A program made the position numbers and the translations under genes. Of a DNA stretch of 17,941 nt, positions 1 to 6,116 are shown one piece after another (within the stretch, counting starts at the first letter, position 1; each line of letters opens with the position of its first letter). Origin of the DNA: Actinomycetes bacterium (GTDB lineage: Bacteria; Actinomycetota; Acidimicrobiia; Acidimicrobiales; CADCSY01); the NCBI GenBank assembly GCA_025464025.1, contig JAODBP010000167.1:1-17941 (forward strand), written 5' to 3'. A model generated the notes under the pieces. That model saw only the letters and a list, made by a program, of their open reading frames with translations. It was not told the DNA's origin and did no database searches.

Positions 1-131
1 GGCCACGGGCTGCGCACGAAGGCGGCGTGGAGCATCCCGGGGAGCTCGATGTCGTCGACGTAGCGCCCCCGGCCGGTGAGGATCCTCGGGTCCTCGACCC
101 GGCGGACCGAGGAGCCGGTGAGGCGGCTCAC
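1..131 (-). CDS. Molybdenum hydroxylase large subunit, CoxL/xanthine dehydrogenase type (N-terminal fragment)
   Basis: Only the first 43 codons are inside the window; the gene continues past position 1. Reading from the GTG at 131-129, the residues include a GSSVRR-VEDPR segment, then a TGRGRYVDDI segment (residues 19-28), then LPGML and AAFVRSP. This is the characteristic N-terminus of the molybdopterin-binding large subunit of the xanthine dehydrogenase / aldehyde oxidase / CO dehydrogenase superfamily. These enzymes hydroxylate or oxidise small organic substrates and work with FAD and 2Fe-2S subunits that cannot be seen here. The start codon overlaps the stop of the upstream DapA-like gene (GTGA), so the two genes are co-transcribed and probably translationally coupled. 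The substrate cannot be told from this fragment, and the MCD-binding and active-site regions lie outside the window. Confidence 0.85.
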   Translation of the reverse strand, partial: MSRLTGSSVRRVEDPRILTGRGRYVDDIELPGMLHAAFVRSPW

Positions 132-1039
132 CAGCCTTCGATGGCCGGGATCCCCAGCCGCTCGAGGGTCTCGACCATGCCCGCCTTGTGGGCGTCGCTG
201 ATCTCCAGGCGGGGGCGGCGGGGGATGCCGCCGGGCATGCCGAGGGCGGTGAGCGCGCCCTTCGTCGCCGAGATGCCGCCGTGCTTGCGGGTGGCGGTGA
301 ACAGCTCCATGAGCGTCCGGTAGGCCTCGTCCCGCCCGGCCAGGTCGCCGGCCACGTGCTTGTCGATCACGGAGACGCAGAGGCGGGGCGCCAGGTTGCC
401 GTCCGACGACAGGAAGCCCTGGGCGCCGAGGGCGAGGGCGATCGTCGCCTGCATGGGCCCGCCGACGTGGACGTCGGCCCGGCCGTCGACGGCGGCCACC
501 ACGTCGAGCAGGTACATCACGTCCTGGTTGGTGGCGTTGATCCCGATGATCGAGTCGTACTCGCCGACCAGGGTGTTGATGAGGTCGGGCTGGATCCAGT
601 AGCCGGCGGCCTGGTGCGACGAGAGCACGACCGGGATCTCCACGTGGTCGAGGACGTCGCGCAGGTAGCGCTCGAACTCGTCGGGCCGGGGCCGGTTCCC
701 GTGGCCCTGGTCGAGGCTGTAGAGCTGCATGGCCTCGATGCCGCACTCCTTGGCCAGCTTGCCCAGCTCGATCATCTGGCCGGCGGTGCGGGGCTCGACG
801 CCCATGGCCCGGACCGGCACCTTGCCGCCCAGCTCCTCGACGCCGATCTCCAGGATCCGACGGATCTCAGCCGGGGAGAGCGTGTAGGCCTCGCCGCTCC
901 CCGAGCCGGCCAGGTAGACGCCGATGCCCGAGGCGGCGAGCCGGCGCAGGTGGCCGCGCAGGGCCTCCTCGTCGAGCGACTCGTCCCGCCCGAAGGCGGT
1001 CAGGCTGATCACGAACGTGCTGGGCTGGCGGTCGGTCAC
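128..1039 (-). CDS. DapA/N-acetylneuraminate lyase-fold protein lacking the catalytic lysine
   Basis: About 303 residues, the usual length for the dihydrodipicolinate synthase / aldolase TIM-barrel family. I chose the GTG at 1039-1037 because a GGGGGAG ribosome-binding site sits 8 bases before it; a GTG three codons upstream (1048-1046) abuts that site and is less likely. Residue numbers below count from 1048. The glycine-rich SGSGEAYTL segment (49-57) replaces the family's GTTGE. A VVLSSHQAAG stretch (140-149) replaces the YNxP segment that carries the catalytic tyrosine. IIGINATNQD (167-176) replaces the IxGxK segment: Asn171 (codon 538-536, AAC) stands where the Schiff-base lysine should be. 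A class I aldolase or synthase mechanism is therefore unlikely, and the reaction is unknown. The gene overlaps the downstream molybdenum hydroxylase gene and diverges from the CoA-ligase operon, which suggests the same catabolic pathway. Confidence 0.85.
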   Translation of the reverse strand: MTDRQPSTFVISLTAFGRDESLDEEALRGHLRRLAASGIGVYLAGSGSGEAYTLSPAEIRRILEIGVEELGGKVPVRAMGVEPRTAGQMIELGKLAKECGIEAMQLYSLDQGHGNRPRPDEFERYLRDVLDHVEIPVVLSSHQAAGYWIQPDLINTLVGEYDSIIGINATNQDVMYLLDVVAAVDGRADVHVGGPMQATIALALGAQGFLSSDGNLAPRLCVSVIDKHVAGDLAGRDEAYRTLMELFTATRKHGGISATKGALTALGMPGGIPRRPRLEISDAHKAGMVETLERLGIPAIEGW

Positions 1040-1078
1040 GGCGTGCACTCCCCCTCGATCGCGGTCACAGTAGCGACC

Positions 1079-2623
1079 ATGAAGCCAAGTGCTTTAGGAG
1101 CGGTGGGGGCGCGGGCCGAGGCCTTCCGTGCCGCCGGGCTCTGGGACGACCAGACGCTGGCCGGCCGGGTGGCCGACCACGCTGCATCCAGGCCCGACGC
1201 CGTGGCCGTCGTCGACGGGGCCGGGCGGCGCACCTACGGCGAGCTGGCCGCCGATGCCGCCGCCCTGGCCGCGTGGCTGCGGGCCAACGGCGTCGGGGCC
1301 GGTGACGTGGTGTCGGTGCAGCTCCCCAACCGGTACGAGGCGGTCGTCTCCGCCGTCGCCGTGCTGTCGATCCCCGGCGTGCTCAACCCGCTGCTGCCGA
1401 ACTACCGGGCCAAGGAGCTGGGCCACGTGTTCACCACGGCCCGGCCGGCGGCGATCATCACGCCCGACTCCTACAACGGCTTCGACCACGTCGCCCTCGT
1501 CGAGGACGTCGTGGCCGCGACGGGCCACCGGCCGGTGCACCTGGTCGTCGGCGGCAACTTCGCCGAGGCCCGGGCCGACGGCGAGCTGGGTCGGGGCGTG
1601 GCGACCGAGGTGTCGGAGCTGATCTTCACCTCGGGCACCGAGGCCACGCCCAAGGCGATCATGCACACCGAGGAGACGGCCGGGTTCTCGGTCCGGGTGG
1701 CCTACGACGACATGGGCCTCACGTCCGACGACGTGGTCTGGATGCCCTCGCCCGTGGGCCACTCCACCGGCTTCAACTACGGCGTGCGCTTCGCCCTGCA
1801 CCACGGCCTGAAGCTCGTGCTCCAGGACAAGTGGGACGGCGATGCCGCCGCCGCCCTGATCCAGGCCGAGGGGTGCAGCTACACGCTGGCCGCCACCACG
1901 TTCCTCCAGGACCTGGTGGGCGCGGCCGACCGGGCCGGCGTGAAGCTCACGTCGATGCGGTGCTTCGGCTGCGGCGGCGCCCCGGTGCCGGCCGAGCTGG
2001 TGCGGGCTGCGGCCGAGCGCGGGATCGGCGTGCTCCGGCTCTACGGCTCGACCGAGGTGCTGGTCGGCACGTGGAACCGGGTCGACTCGCCCGACGACAA
2101 GAAGGCCGACACCGACGGTCGGCCCATGAGCCACGTCGAGGTCCGCACCGACGACGACGGCGAACTGTTCACCCGCGGCCCCAACTGCTGCGTCGGCTTC
2201 TTCGACGACCCCGAGCGCACCGCGGCCACGTTCGACGCCGAGGGGTGGGTCCGCTCCGGCGACCTCGTGGCCCTCGACGACGACGGCTACCTCACCGTGG
2301 TCGGTCGGAAGAAGGAGATCATCATCCGGGGTGGCATGAACATCGCCCCCCGGGAGATCGAGGAGCTGCTCGTCGCCTTCCCCGAGGTGCAGCGGGCCGC
2401 GGTGATCGGCCTCCCCGACGAGCGGCTCGGCGAGCGCATGTGCGCGTGCGTCGTGCTCGAGTCGGGATCGACGCTCGACCTCGCTACCGTCGTCGAGCGC
2501 CTGGAGGCGGGCGGCCTGGCCAAGTTCAAGCTGCCGCAGCGGCTCGAGGTCCTCGACGCCCTCCCCACCACCGCGTCCGGCAAGGTCCAGAAGCACGAGA
2601 TCGTGAGAGCGCTGACCGCATGA
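1079..2623 (+). CDS. AMP-forming acyl-CoA ligase (cyclohexanecarboxylate/FadD-like)
   Basis: A 514-residue adenylate-forming enzyme expected to activate a carboxylic acid to its acyl-CoA through an acyl-AMP. Adenylation motifs appear in order: FTSGTEATPKAIMHT (183-197, P-loop variant with EAT instead of TTG), LYGSTE (321-326), RSGDL with Asp395 (392-396), GRKKEIIIRGG (409-419) and the C-terminal ASGKVQK with the catalytic lysine at 502. The length and the SGTEATPK variant remind me of the cyclohexanecarboxylate or aryl-CoA ligase group rather than long-chain FadD. The frame stays open far upstream, but ATG 1079 is the only start compatible with the divergent gene and is where family-like sequence begins. 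A CACAGT hexamer 7 bases before it could be a weak -10 of a leaderless promoter. It is the first gene of a four-gene operon and overlaps the next gene by 4 bases (ATGA). Substrate unknown. Confidence 0.93.
   Translation: MKPSALGAVGARAEAFRAAGLWDDQTLAGRVADHAASRPDAVAVVDGAGRRTYGELAADAAALAAWLRANGVGAGDVVSVQLPNRYEAVVSAVAVLSIPGVLNPLLPNYRAKELGHVFTTARPAAIITPDSYNGFDHVALVEDVVAATGHRPVHLVVGGNFAEARADGELGRGVATEVSELIFTSGTEATPKAIMHTEETAGFSVRVAYDDMGLTSDDVVWMPSPVGHSTGFNYGVRFALHHGLKLVLQDKWDGDAAAALIQAEGCSYTLAATTFLQDLVGAADRAGVKLTSMRCFGCGGAPVPAELVRAAAERGIGVLRLYGSTEVLVGTWNRVDSPDDKKADTDGRPMSHVEVRTDDDGELFTRGPNCCVGFFDDPERTAATFDAEGWVRSGDLVALDDDGYLTVVGRKKEIIIRGGMNIAPREIEELLVAFPEVQRAAVIGLPDERLGERMCACVVLESGSTLDLATVVERLEAGGLAKFKLPQRLEVLDALPTTASGKVQKHEIVRALTA
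1084..1097 (+). promoter_or_regulatory. Putative TetR-type (KstR2-like) operator, site 1
   Basis: The bases GCCAAGTGCTTTAG form an imperfect inverted repeat CAAG-TG-CTTT. They match 7 of the 10 fixed positions of AnCAAGnnCTTGnT, the motif I recall for the mycobacterial KstR2 repressor of steroid-ring degradation. The CAAGTGC core recurs in the amidohydrolase promoter at 4946-4952. The site lies just inside the 5' end of the ligase gene and within about 45 bases of the divergent minus-strand gene, where a bound repressor could control both. No regulator gene is in the window, so the identity of the binding protein is inference. Confidence 0.45.
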
Positions 2624-3423
2624 GCATTTCGGTAGAGCACGTGAAGCTCGGGCGCGGGAAGGCGGTCGCCGCTGTGCTCCGCCTCGACCGGCCCGACTCC
2701 CTCAACGCCATCGACGGGGAGATGCTCCGCTCGATGGACGCCGCCCTGGACGCGATCGAGGCCGACCCCGACGTGCGGTGCGTGCTCGTGACCGGCAACG
2801 GCCGGGCGTTCTCGGCCGGGGGCGACCTCAAGGGCTACGTGAAGCTCCAGCAGGACCCGGTGCGCTTCCCGCAGTTCGTGGGCGACCTCCACCGGATCTT
2901 CGGGCGGTTCCGCACGATCAAGGTCCCGACGATCGCCCTGGTCAACGGCGTGACCGCAGCCGGCGGGCTGGAGCTGCTGCTCAACTGCGACTTCACGCTG
3001 GTGGCCCGCTCGGCCCGCATCGGCGACGGCCACCTCAACTTCGGCCAGATGGGCGGTGGCGGCGTGCTCACCCTCCTGCCCCGCGCCATCGGGCGGTCGA
3101 AGGCGATGGAGCTGCTCGTCACCGGTCGCTTCCTCTCGTCCGACGAGTGCGTCGAGTGGGGTCTGGCCAACCGGGTGGTCGACGACGAGCGGCTGCTCGA
3201 CGAGGGCATCGAGCTGGCCAAGGGCATCGCGGCCAAGAGCCCGCTGGCCATCGCCAACGCCAAGGAGGTGCTCCACGCCAACTGGGCCGACAACGTCCCG
3301 GTCGAGGCCGGCCTCCGCTTCGAGCTCGAGCGCGACGCCTACTACTGCCTCACCTCGCACGACGCGCCCGAGGGGCTGAACGCCTTCGCCGAGAAGCGCA
3401 CGCCGAAGTTCAAGGGTCGATGA
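2620..3423 (+). CDS. Enoyl-CoA hydratase/isomerase (crotonase) family protein
   Basis: A 267-residue crotonase-fold protein, normal length for the family. The oxyanion-hole segments are present: FSAGGDLKGY (64-73) and AAGGLELLLNCD (113-124). The first catalytic glutamate of hydratases is kept as Glu118. The second, in the family's FGQPE segment, aligns with His138 in IGDGHLNFG (134-142), so classical two-glutamate hydration is not assured; an isomerase, ring-acting or altered hydratase role is possible. ATG 2620 overlaps the ligase stop and the gene's stop overlaps the DUF35 start (ATGA), so it is translated in series with its neighbours. In context it probably acts on the CoA ester made by the ligase and prepares the substrate for the thiolase-fold/DUF35 pair. 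Confidence 0.92.
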   Translation: MSISVEHVKLGRGKAVAAVLRLDRPDSLNAIDGEMLRSMDAALDAIEADPDVRCVLVTGNGRAFSAGGDLKGYVKLQQDPVRFPQFVGDLHRIFGRFRTIKVPTIALVNGVTAAGGLELLLNCDFTLVARSARIGDGHLNFGQMGGGGVLTLLPRAIGRSKAMELLVTGRFLSSDECVEWGLANRVVDDERLLDEGIELAKGIAAKSPLAIANAKEVLHANWADNVPVEAGLRFELERDAYYCLTSHDAPEGLNAFAEKRTPKFKGR

Positions 3424-3800
3424 GCGCGCCGAGGATCGATGTCGACAGCCGGCCGTGGTGGGACGGCCTGCGCGAGCACAAGCTCGTGCTCCAGCGGTGC
3501 GAGGCCGACGGCCGCCTGCGCTTCCCACCCATGTCGTCGTGCCCGCACTGCGGCACCCCGGGCGGTACCGAGGTCGAGGTCTCCGGCGACGCCCGCATCT
3601 ACTCGTGGGTGGCCGTGCACCGGGCGCTGACCCCGGCCCAGGAGTCCGAGGTGCCGTACACGATCGCCACCGTCGAGCTGCCCGAGGGCGTGCGCATGGT
3701 CGGCCGCCTCGACGGCGCGCCGGGCGACGGCGTCGCCGTGTCGCCGGTGTTCGTCGACCACGGCGACTGGACCGAGCTGCGATTCGAGGTGCAGTCGTGA
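3420..3800 (+). CDS. OB-fold/zinc-ribbon (DUF35) acyl-CoA-associated protein
   Basis: A 126-residue protein with the layout of the DUF35 family: an N-terminal helix (about 1-25), a rubredoxin-like zinc ribbon (27-46) and an OB-fold (about 55-122). DUF35 proteins are partners of thiolase-fold enzymes such as the steroid side-chain aldolase Ltp2 and the benzylsuccinate-pathway enzyme BbsB; they stabilise the partner and help bind CoA substrates. Cys27, Cys41 and Cys44 of the ribbon are visible, but the usual second cysteine of the first knuckle is Asp30 (CEAD instead of CxxC), so zinc would be bound by three cysteines plus aspartate, or weakly. Start and stop overlap the flanking genes by 4 bases. 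Placement immediately before the thiolase-fold gene is the classic arrangement and supports a physical complex. Confidence 0.9.
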   Translation: MSAPRIDVDSRPWWDGLREHKLVLQRCEADGRLRFPPMSSCPHCGTPGGTEVEVSGDARIYSWVAVHRALTPAQESEVPYTIATVELPEGVRMVGRLDGAPGDGVAVSPVFVDHGDWTELRFEVQS

Positions 3801-4927
3801 GGCAGGCGGCGATCGCCGGGGTCGGCTACACGACCTTCAGCAAGGACTCCGGGCAGACGCCCCTCGGCCTGGCCCGCGAGGCGTGCCAGGCCGCCATCGA
3901 CGACGCCGGCATCACGGCCCGGGACGTCGACGGCATCGCCAGCTTCGCCGTGCTCAACGACTCGGCGCCGTGCGTGGCGGTGGCGTCGGCCCTGGCCGTG
4001 CCCCAGCTCCGGTTCGTGGTCGACGCCGACCTCGGCGGCCAGGCGCCGTGCTACCTCACGTGGCTGGCGTCGATGGCCGTCGCGACCGGGCAGGCCGAGC
4101 ACGTGCTGGTGTTCCGCGCCCTCAACGGCCGCTCCGGTGCCCGGGTCGGGACGATGGAGTTCCCCGGCGCCGGCGCGCCGTTCCGCTACCCGATCGGCTA
4201 CGACGCCTACCTGATGTACTGCGCCATGTGGGGCAAGCGGTTCCTCATCGAGACGGGCCAGGACGAGCTCGACCTCGGCGCCGTCGCCGTGGCCCAGCGG
4301 GCCTACGCCGAGCGCAACGAGCGGGCGGTCAAGCGCCGGCCGCTCACCCTCGAGCAGCACCAGGCCCAGTCGTTCGTGGCCGAGCCGTTCCGCCCCGACG
4401 ACTGCACGGTCGAGGTCGACGGCGCGTGCGCCATCCTCGTCACGTCGGTCGAGCGGGCGCGCGACCTGCCCCACCCGCCGGCGGTGATCGCCAGCGGTGC
4501 CTTCCGGGCCGGTCCGAAGCCGGGGCTCGACATCGGCGACCACCTCCTGTGGGACGACTACACCCGCAACTACACCTCGCACCTGCGCGACGAGCTGTTC
4601 GGCAAGGCCGGGCTCACGCCGGCCGACGTCACGCTGGCCGAGATCTACGACTGCTTCTCCTCGACCGTGCTCATGGGCATCGAGGGCCTCGGCCTCGCCG
4701 ACCGGGGCGAGTCGGGCGAGTGGGTGCGCAAGGCCGAGGTGCCGCTCAACACCCACGGCGGCCTGCTCAGCGAGGGCTACCTCCACGGCATGAACACCGT
4801 GGCCGAGGCCGCCCTCCAGGTCATGGGCCGGGGCGGCGACCGCCAGGCCCCGAACGTCGATGTCGTCGCCGTCACCTCCGGCGCCCTCATGGACGGCTCG
4901 GCCATGCTCCTCACGCCCGACCGCTGA
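3797..4927 (+). CDS. Thiolase-superfamily protein without the thiolase cysteine (Ltp-type aldolase candidate)
   Basis: A 376-residue thiolase-fold protein, annotated in relatives as lipid-transfer protein or acetyl-CoA acetyltransferase. GTG 3797 overlaps the DUF35 stop (GTGA) and begins the conserved AAIAGVGYT strand. The nucleophilic-cysteine segment is replaced by VVDADLGGQAP (74-84), with no cysteine at the expected place. The NEAF histidine region is IYDCFSS (283-289). The GHP segment reads SEGYLHGMN (325-333), so Tyr328 aligns with the catalytic histidine. The final CxGGG loop is TSGALMDG (360-367). Loss of both cysteines argues against Claisen chemistry and fits the Ltp1/Ltp2-type retro-aldolases, which use active-site tyrosines. 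With DUF35 directly upstream and a hydratase before it, cleavage of a beta-hydroxyacyl-CoA is the most likely reaction. Last gene of the operon. Confidence 0.9.
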   Translation: MRQAAIAGVGYTTFSKDSGQTPLGLAREACQAAIDDAGITARDVDGIASFAVLNDSAPCVAVASALAVPQLRFVVDADLGGQAPCYLTWLASMAVATGQAEHVLVFRALNGRSGARVGTMEFPGAGAPFRYPIGYDAYLMYCAMWGKRFLIETGQDELDLGAVAVAQRAYAERNERAVKRRPLTLEQHQAQSFVAEPFRPDDCTVEVDGACAILVTSVERARDLPHPPAVIASGAFRAGPKPGLDIGDHLLWDDYTRNYTSHLRDELFGKAGLTPADVTLAEIYDCFSSTVLMGIEGLGLADRGESGEWVRKAEVPLNTHGGLLSEGYLHGMNTVAEAALQVMGRGGDRQAPNVDVVAVTSGALMDGSAMLLTPDR

Positions 4928-4943
4928 GCCCGTCAGAAATTAA

Positions 4944-4957
4944 AGCAAGTGCCTTCA
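4944..4957 (+). promoter_or_regulatory. Putative TetR-type (KstR2-like) operator, site 2
   Basis: AGCAAGTGCCTTCA matches 7 of 10 fixed positions of AnCAAGnnCTTGnT and shares the CAAGTGC core with site 1 at 1084-1097. It overlaps the -35 box of the amidohydrolase promoter (4954-4959), a position where a repressor would block RNA polymerase. The right half-site is degenerate. Which protein binds is inference. Confidence 0.5.
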
Positions 4958-4982
4958 CAACGGCCGTGCGCGTGCGTATGGT
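4954..4982 (+). promoter_or_regulatory. Promoter of the amidohydrolase gene, predicted leaderless
   Basis: TTCACA (4954-4959, one mismatch to TTGACA) is followed after exactly 17 bases by TATGGT (4977-4982, four of six to TATAAT). Only 6 bases separate the -10 box from the ATG at 4989, so transcription should begin on or within one or two bases of the start codon. Confidence 0.65.
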
Positions 4983-4988
4983 GATCGC

Positions 4989-6098
4989 ATGGACGCGAAG
5001 CACCCCCGCCGGTACCGCCTGATCTCGGCCGACAGCCACTTCAACGAGCCGCCGGACCTCTTCACCGAGCGCGTCCCCGCCGCCCTGAAGGACCGGGCGC
5101 CCAAGATCCAGCGCTTCGACGAGGGCGATGCCTGGGTGATCGAGGGCGTGAAGGACCCGATCAACTTCGGCATGAACGCCTGCGCCGGCCTCGCCCCCGA
5201 GGACATGAAGGGCTGGGCCCGCTTCGAGGACATCCGCAAGGGCGGCTGGGACCCGGCCGTGCGGCTCGAGGAGATGGACCGCGACGGCACCGACGCCGAG
5301 GTCATGTACCCGACCCCGCGGCTGAGCGGCGCGATCGTCGCCAACGACGACGTCGAGTACCAGCTCGCCATGGTGCGGGCGTACAACGACTGGCAGGCCG
5401 AGTACGTGGCCCACGCCCCGGCCCGCTTCGCCGGCCTGATCTGGCTGCCGTCGGTCGGCGCCGAGGCCGCCGTGGCCGAGCTCGAGCGCAACCTGGGCCG
5501 CCCCGGCATGCGCGGCGCCCTCATCAGCGCCTACCCGAACGGCTCGCTCACGCTGAAGCCGGAGGACGACAAGGTCTGGGCCCGCCTGGCCGAGGCCGGC
5601 CTCCCGCTCAGCATCCACGTCTCGCTGAGCAAGGCGTTCCCGGCCGCCCACAAGGCCAAGCTGCCCGGCTACGGCCGCTTCTTCGATGCCCCGAACCGGA
5701 TGATCGAGCTGATCTTCGACGGGGTGTTCGACCGCTTCCCCGAGCTCGAGGTCGTGTTCGCCGAGGTCGACTGCGGCTGGGTGCCGTACGTCAAGGAGCA
5801 GATCGACAACAACTACTCCCGCCTCGACGCGGTGAGCGCCTTCGGCCTCCACCAGCTCCCGAGCGAGTACATCGAGCGCCACTTCCACTACGGCTTCATG
5901 ACCGACACGTTCGCCATCGACAACCGGCACCGGATCGGCGTCGAGCGCATCCTCTGGTCGAGCGACTACCCGCACATCAGCTCGGACTGGCCCAACTCGT
6001 GGCGCACGATCCAGGCCTCGTTCTCCGGCGTGCCGGTCGACGAGCGGACGGCGATCCTGGCCGGCAACGCGCTCCGGCTCTACAAGTTCGACCAGTAG
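4989..6098 (+). CDS. Amidohydrolase-2 family metal-dependent hydrolase/decarboxylase
   Basis: A 369-residue TIM-barrel protein of the amidohydrolase-2 family, which includes metal-dependent decarboxylases and hydrolases of aromatic or keto acids (the ACMSD-like group). Likely metal and active-site residues are visible: His17 in SADSHFNEP (13-21, instead of DxHxH), His210 in PLSIHVS (206-212), the FAEVDCGW strand (257-264), and Asp326 with His329 in LWSSDYPH (322-329). No signal peptide. It begins 61 bases after the thiolase-fold gene and has its own promoter with an operator-like site shared with the ligase gene, so it is probably induced with the catabolic operon without being part of it. 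Decarboxylation, ring opening or C-C hydrolysis late in the pathway would all fit; the substrate cannot be told. Confidence 0.9.
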   Translation: MDAKHPRRYRLISADSHFNEPPDLFTERVPAALKDRAPKIQRFDEGDAWVIEGVKDPINFGMNACAGLAPEDMKGWARFEDIRKGGWDPAVRLEEMDRDGTDAEVMYPTPRLSGAIVANDDVEYQLAMVRAYNDWQAEYVAHAPARFAGLIWLPSVGAEAAVAELERNLGRPGMRGALISAYPNGSLTLKPEDDKVWARLAEAGLPLSIHVSLSKAFPAAHKAKLPGYGRFFDAPNRMIELIFDGVFDRFPELEVVFAEVDCGWVPYVKEQIDNNYSRLDAVSAFGLHQLPSEYIERHFHYGFMTDTFAIDNRHRIGVERILWSSDYPHISSDWPNSWRTIQASFSGVPVDERTAILAGNALRLYKFDQ

Positions 6099-6103
6099 CT
6101 CAG

Positions 6104-6109
6104 TAGCGT
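6104..6109 (+). promoter_or_regulatory. Putative -10 box of the ParA-like gene (leaderless)
   Basis: TAGCGT, a TAnnnT hexamer, lies 7 bases before the ATG at 6117, and no ribosome-binding site is seen. This is the spacing expected for a leaderless transcript. I see no convincing -35 box. Confidence 0.4.
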
Positions 6110-6116
6110 CGCCGCC

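Noticed and set aside
188..1078. An open reading frame extending the CoA ligase by 297 codons upstream.
   Set aside because: It runs antisense through the DapA-like gene, shows no ligase-family sequence and has the GC-driven composition of a shadow frame.
1103..1105. GTG as an alternative start of the CoA ligase, behind AGGAG.
   Set aside because: Only two bases separate AGGAG from the GTG, closer than usual; ATG 1079 is preferred, but the choice is not certain.
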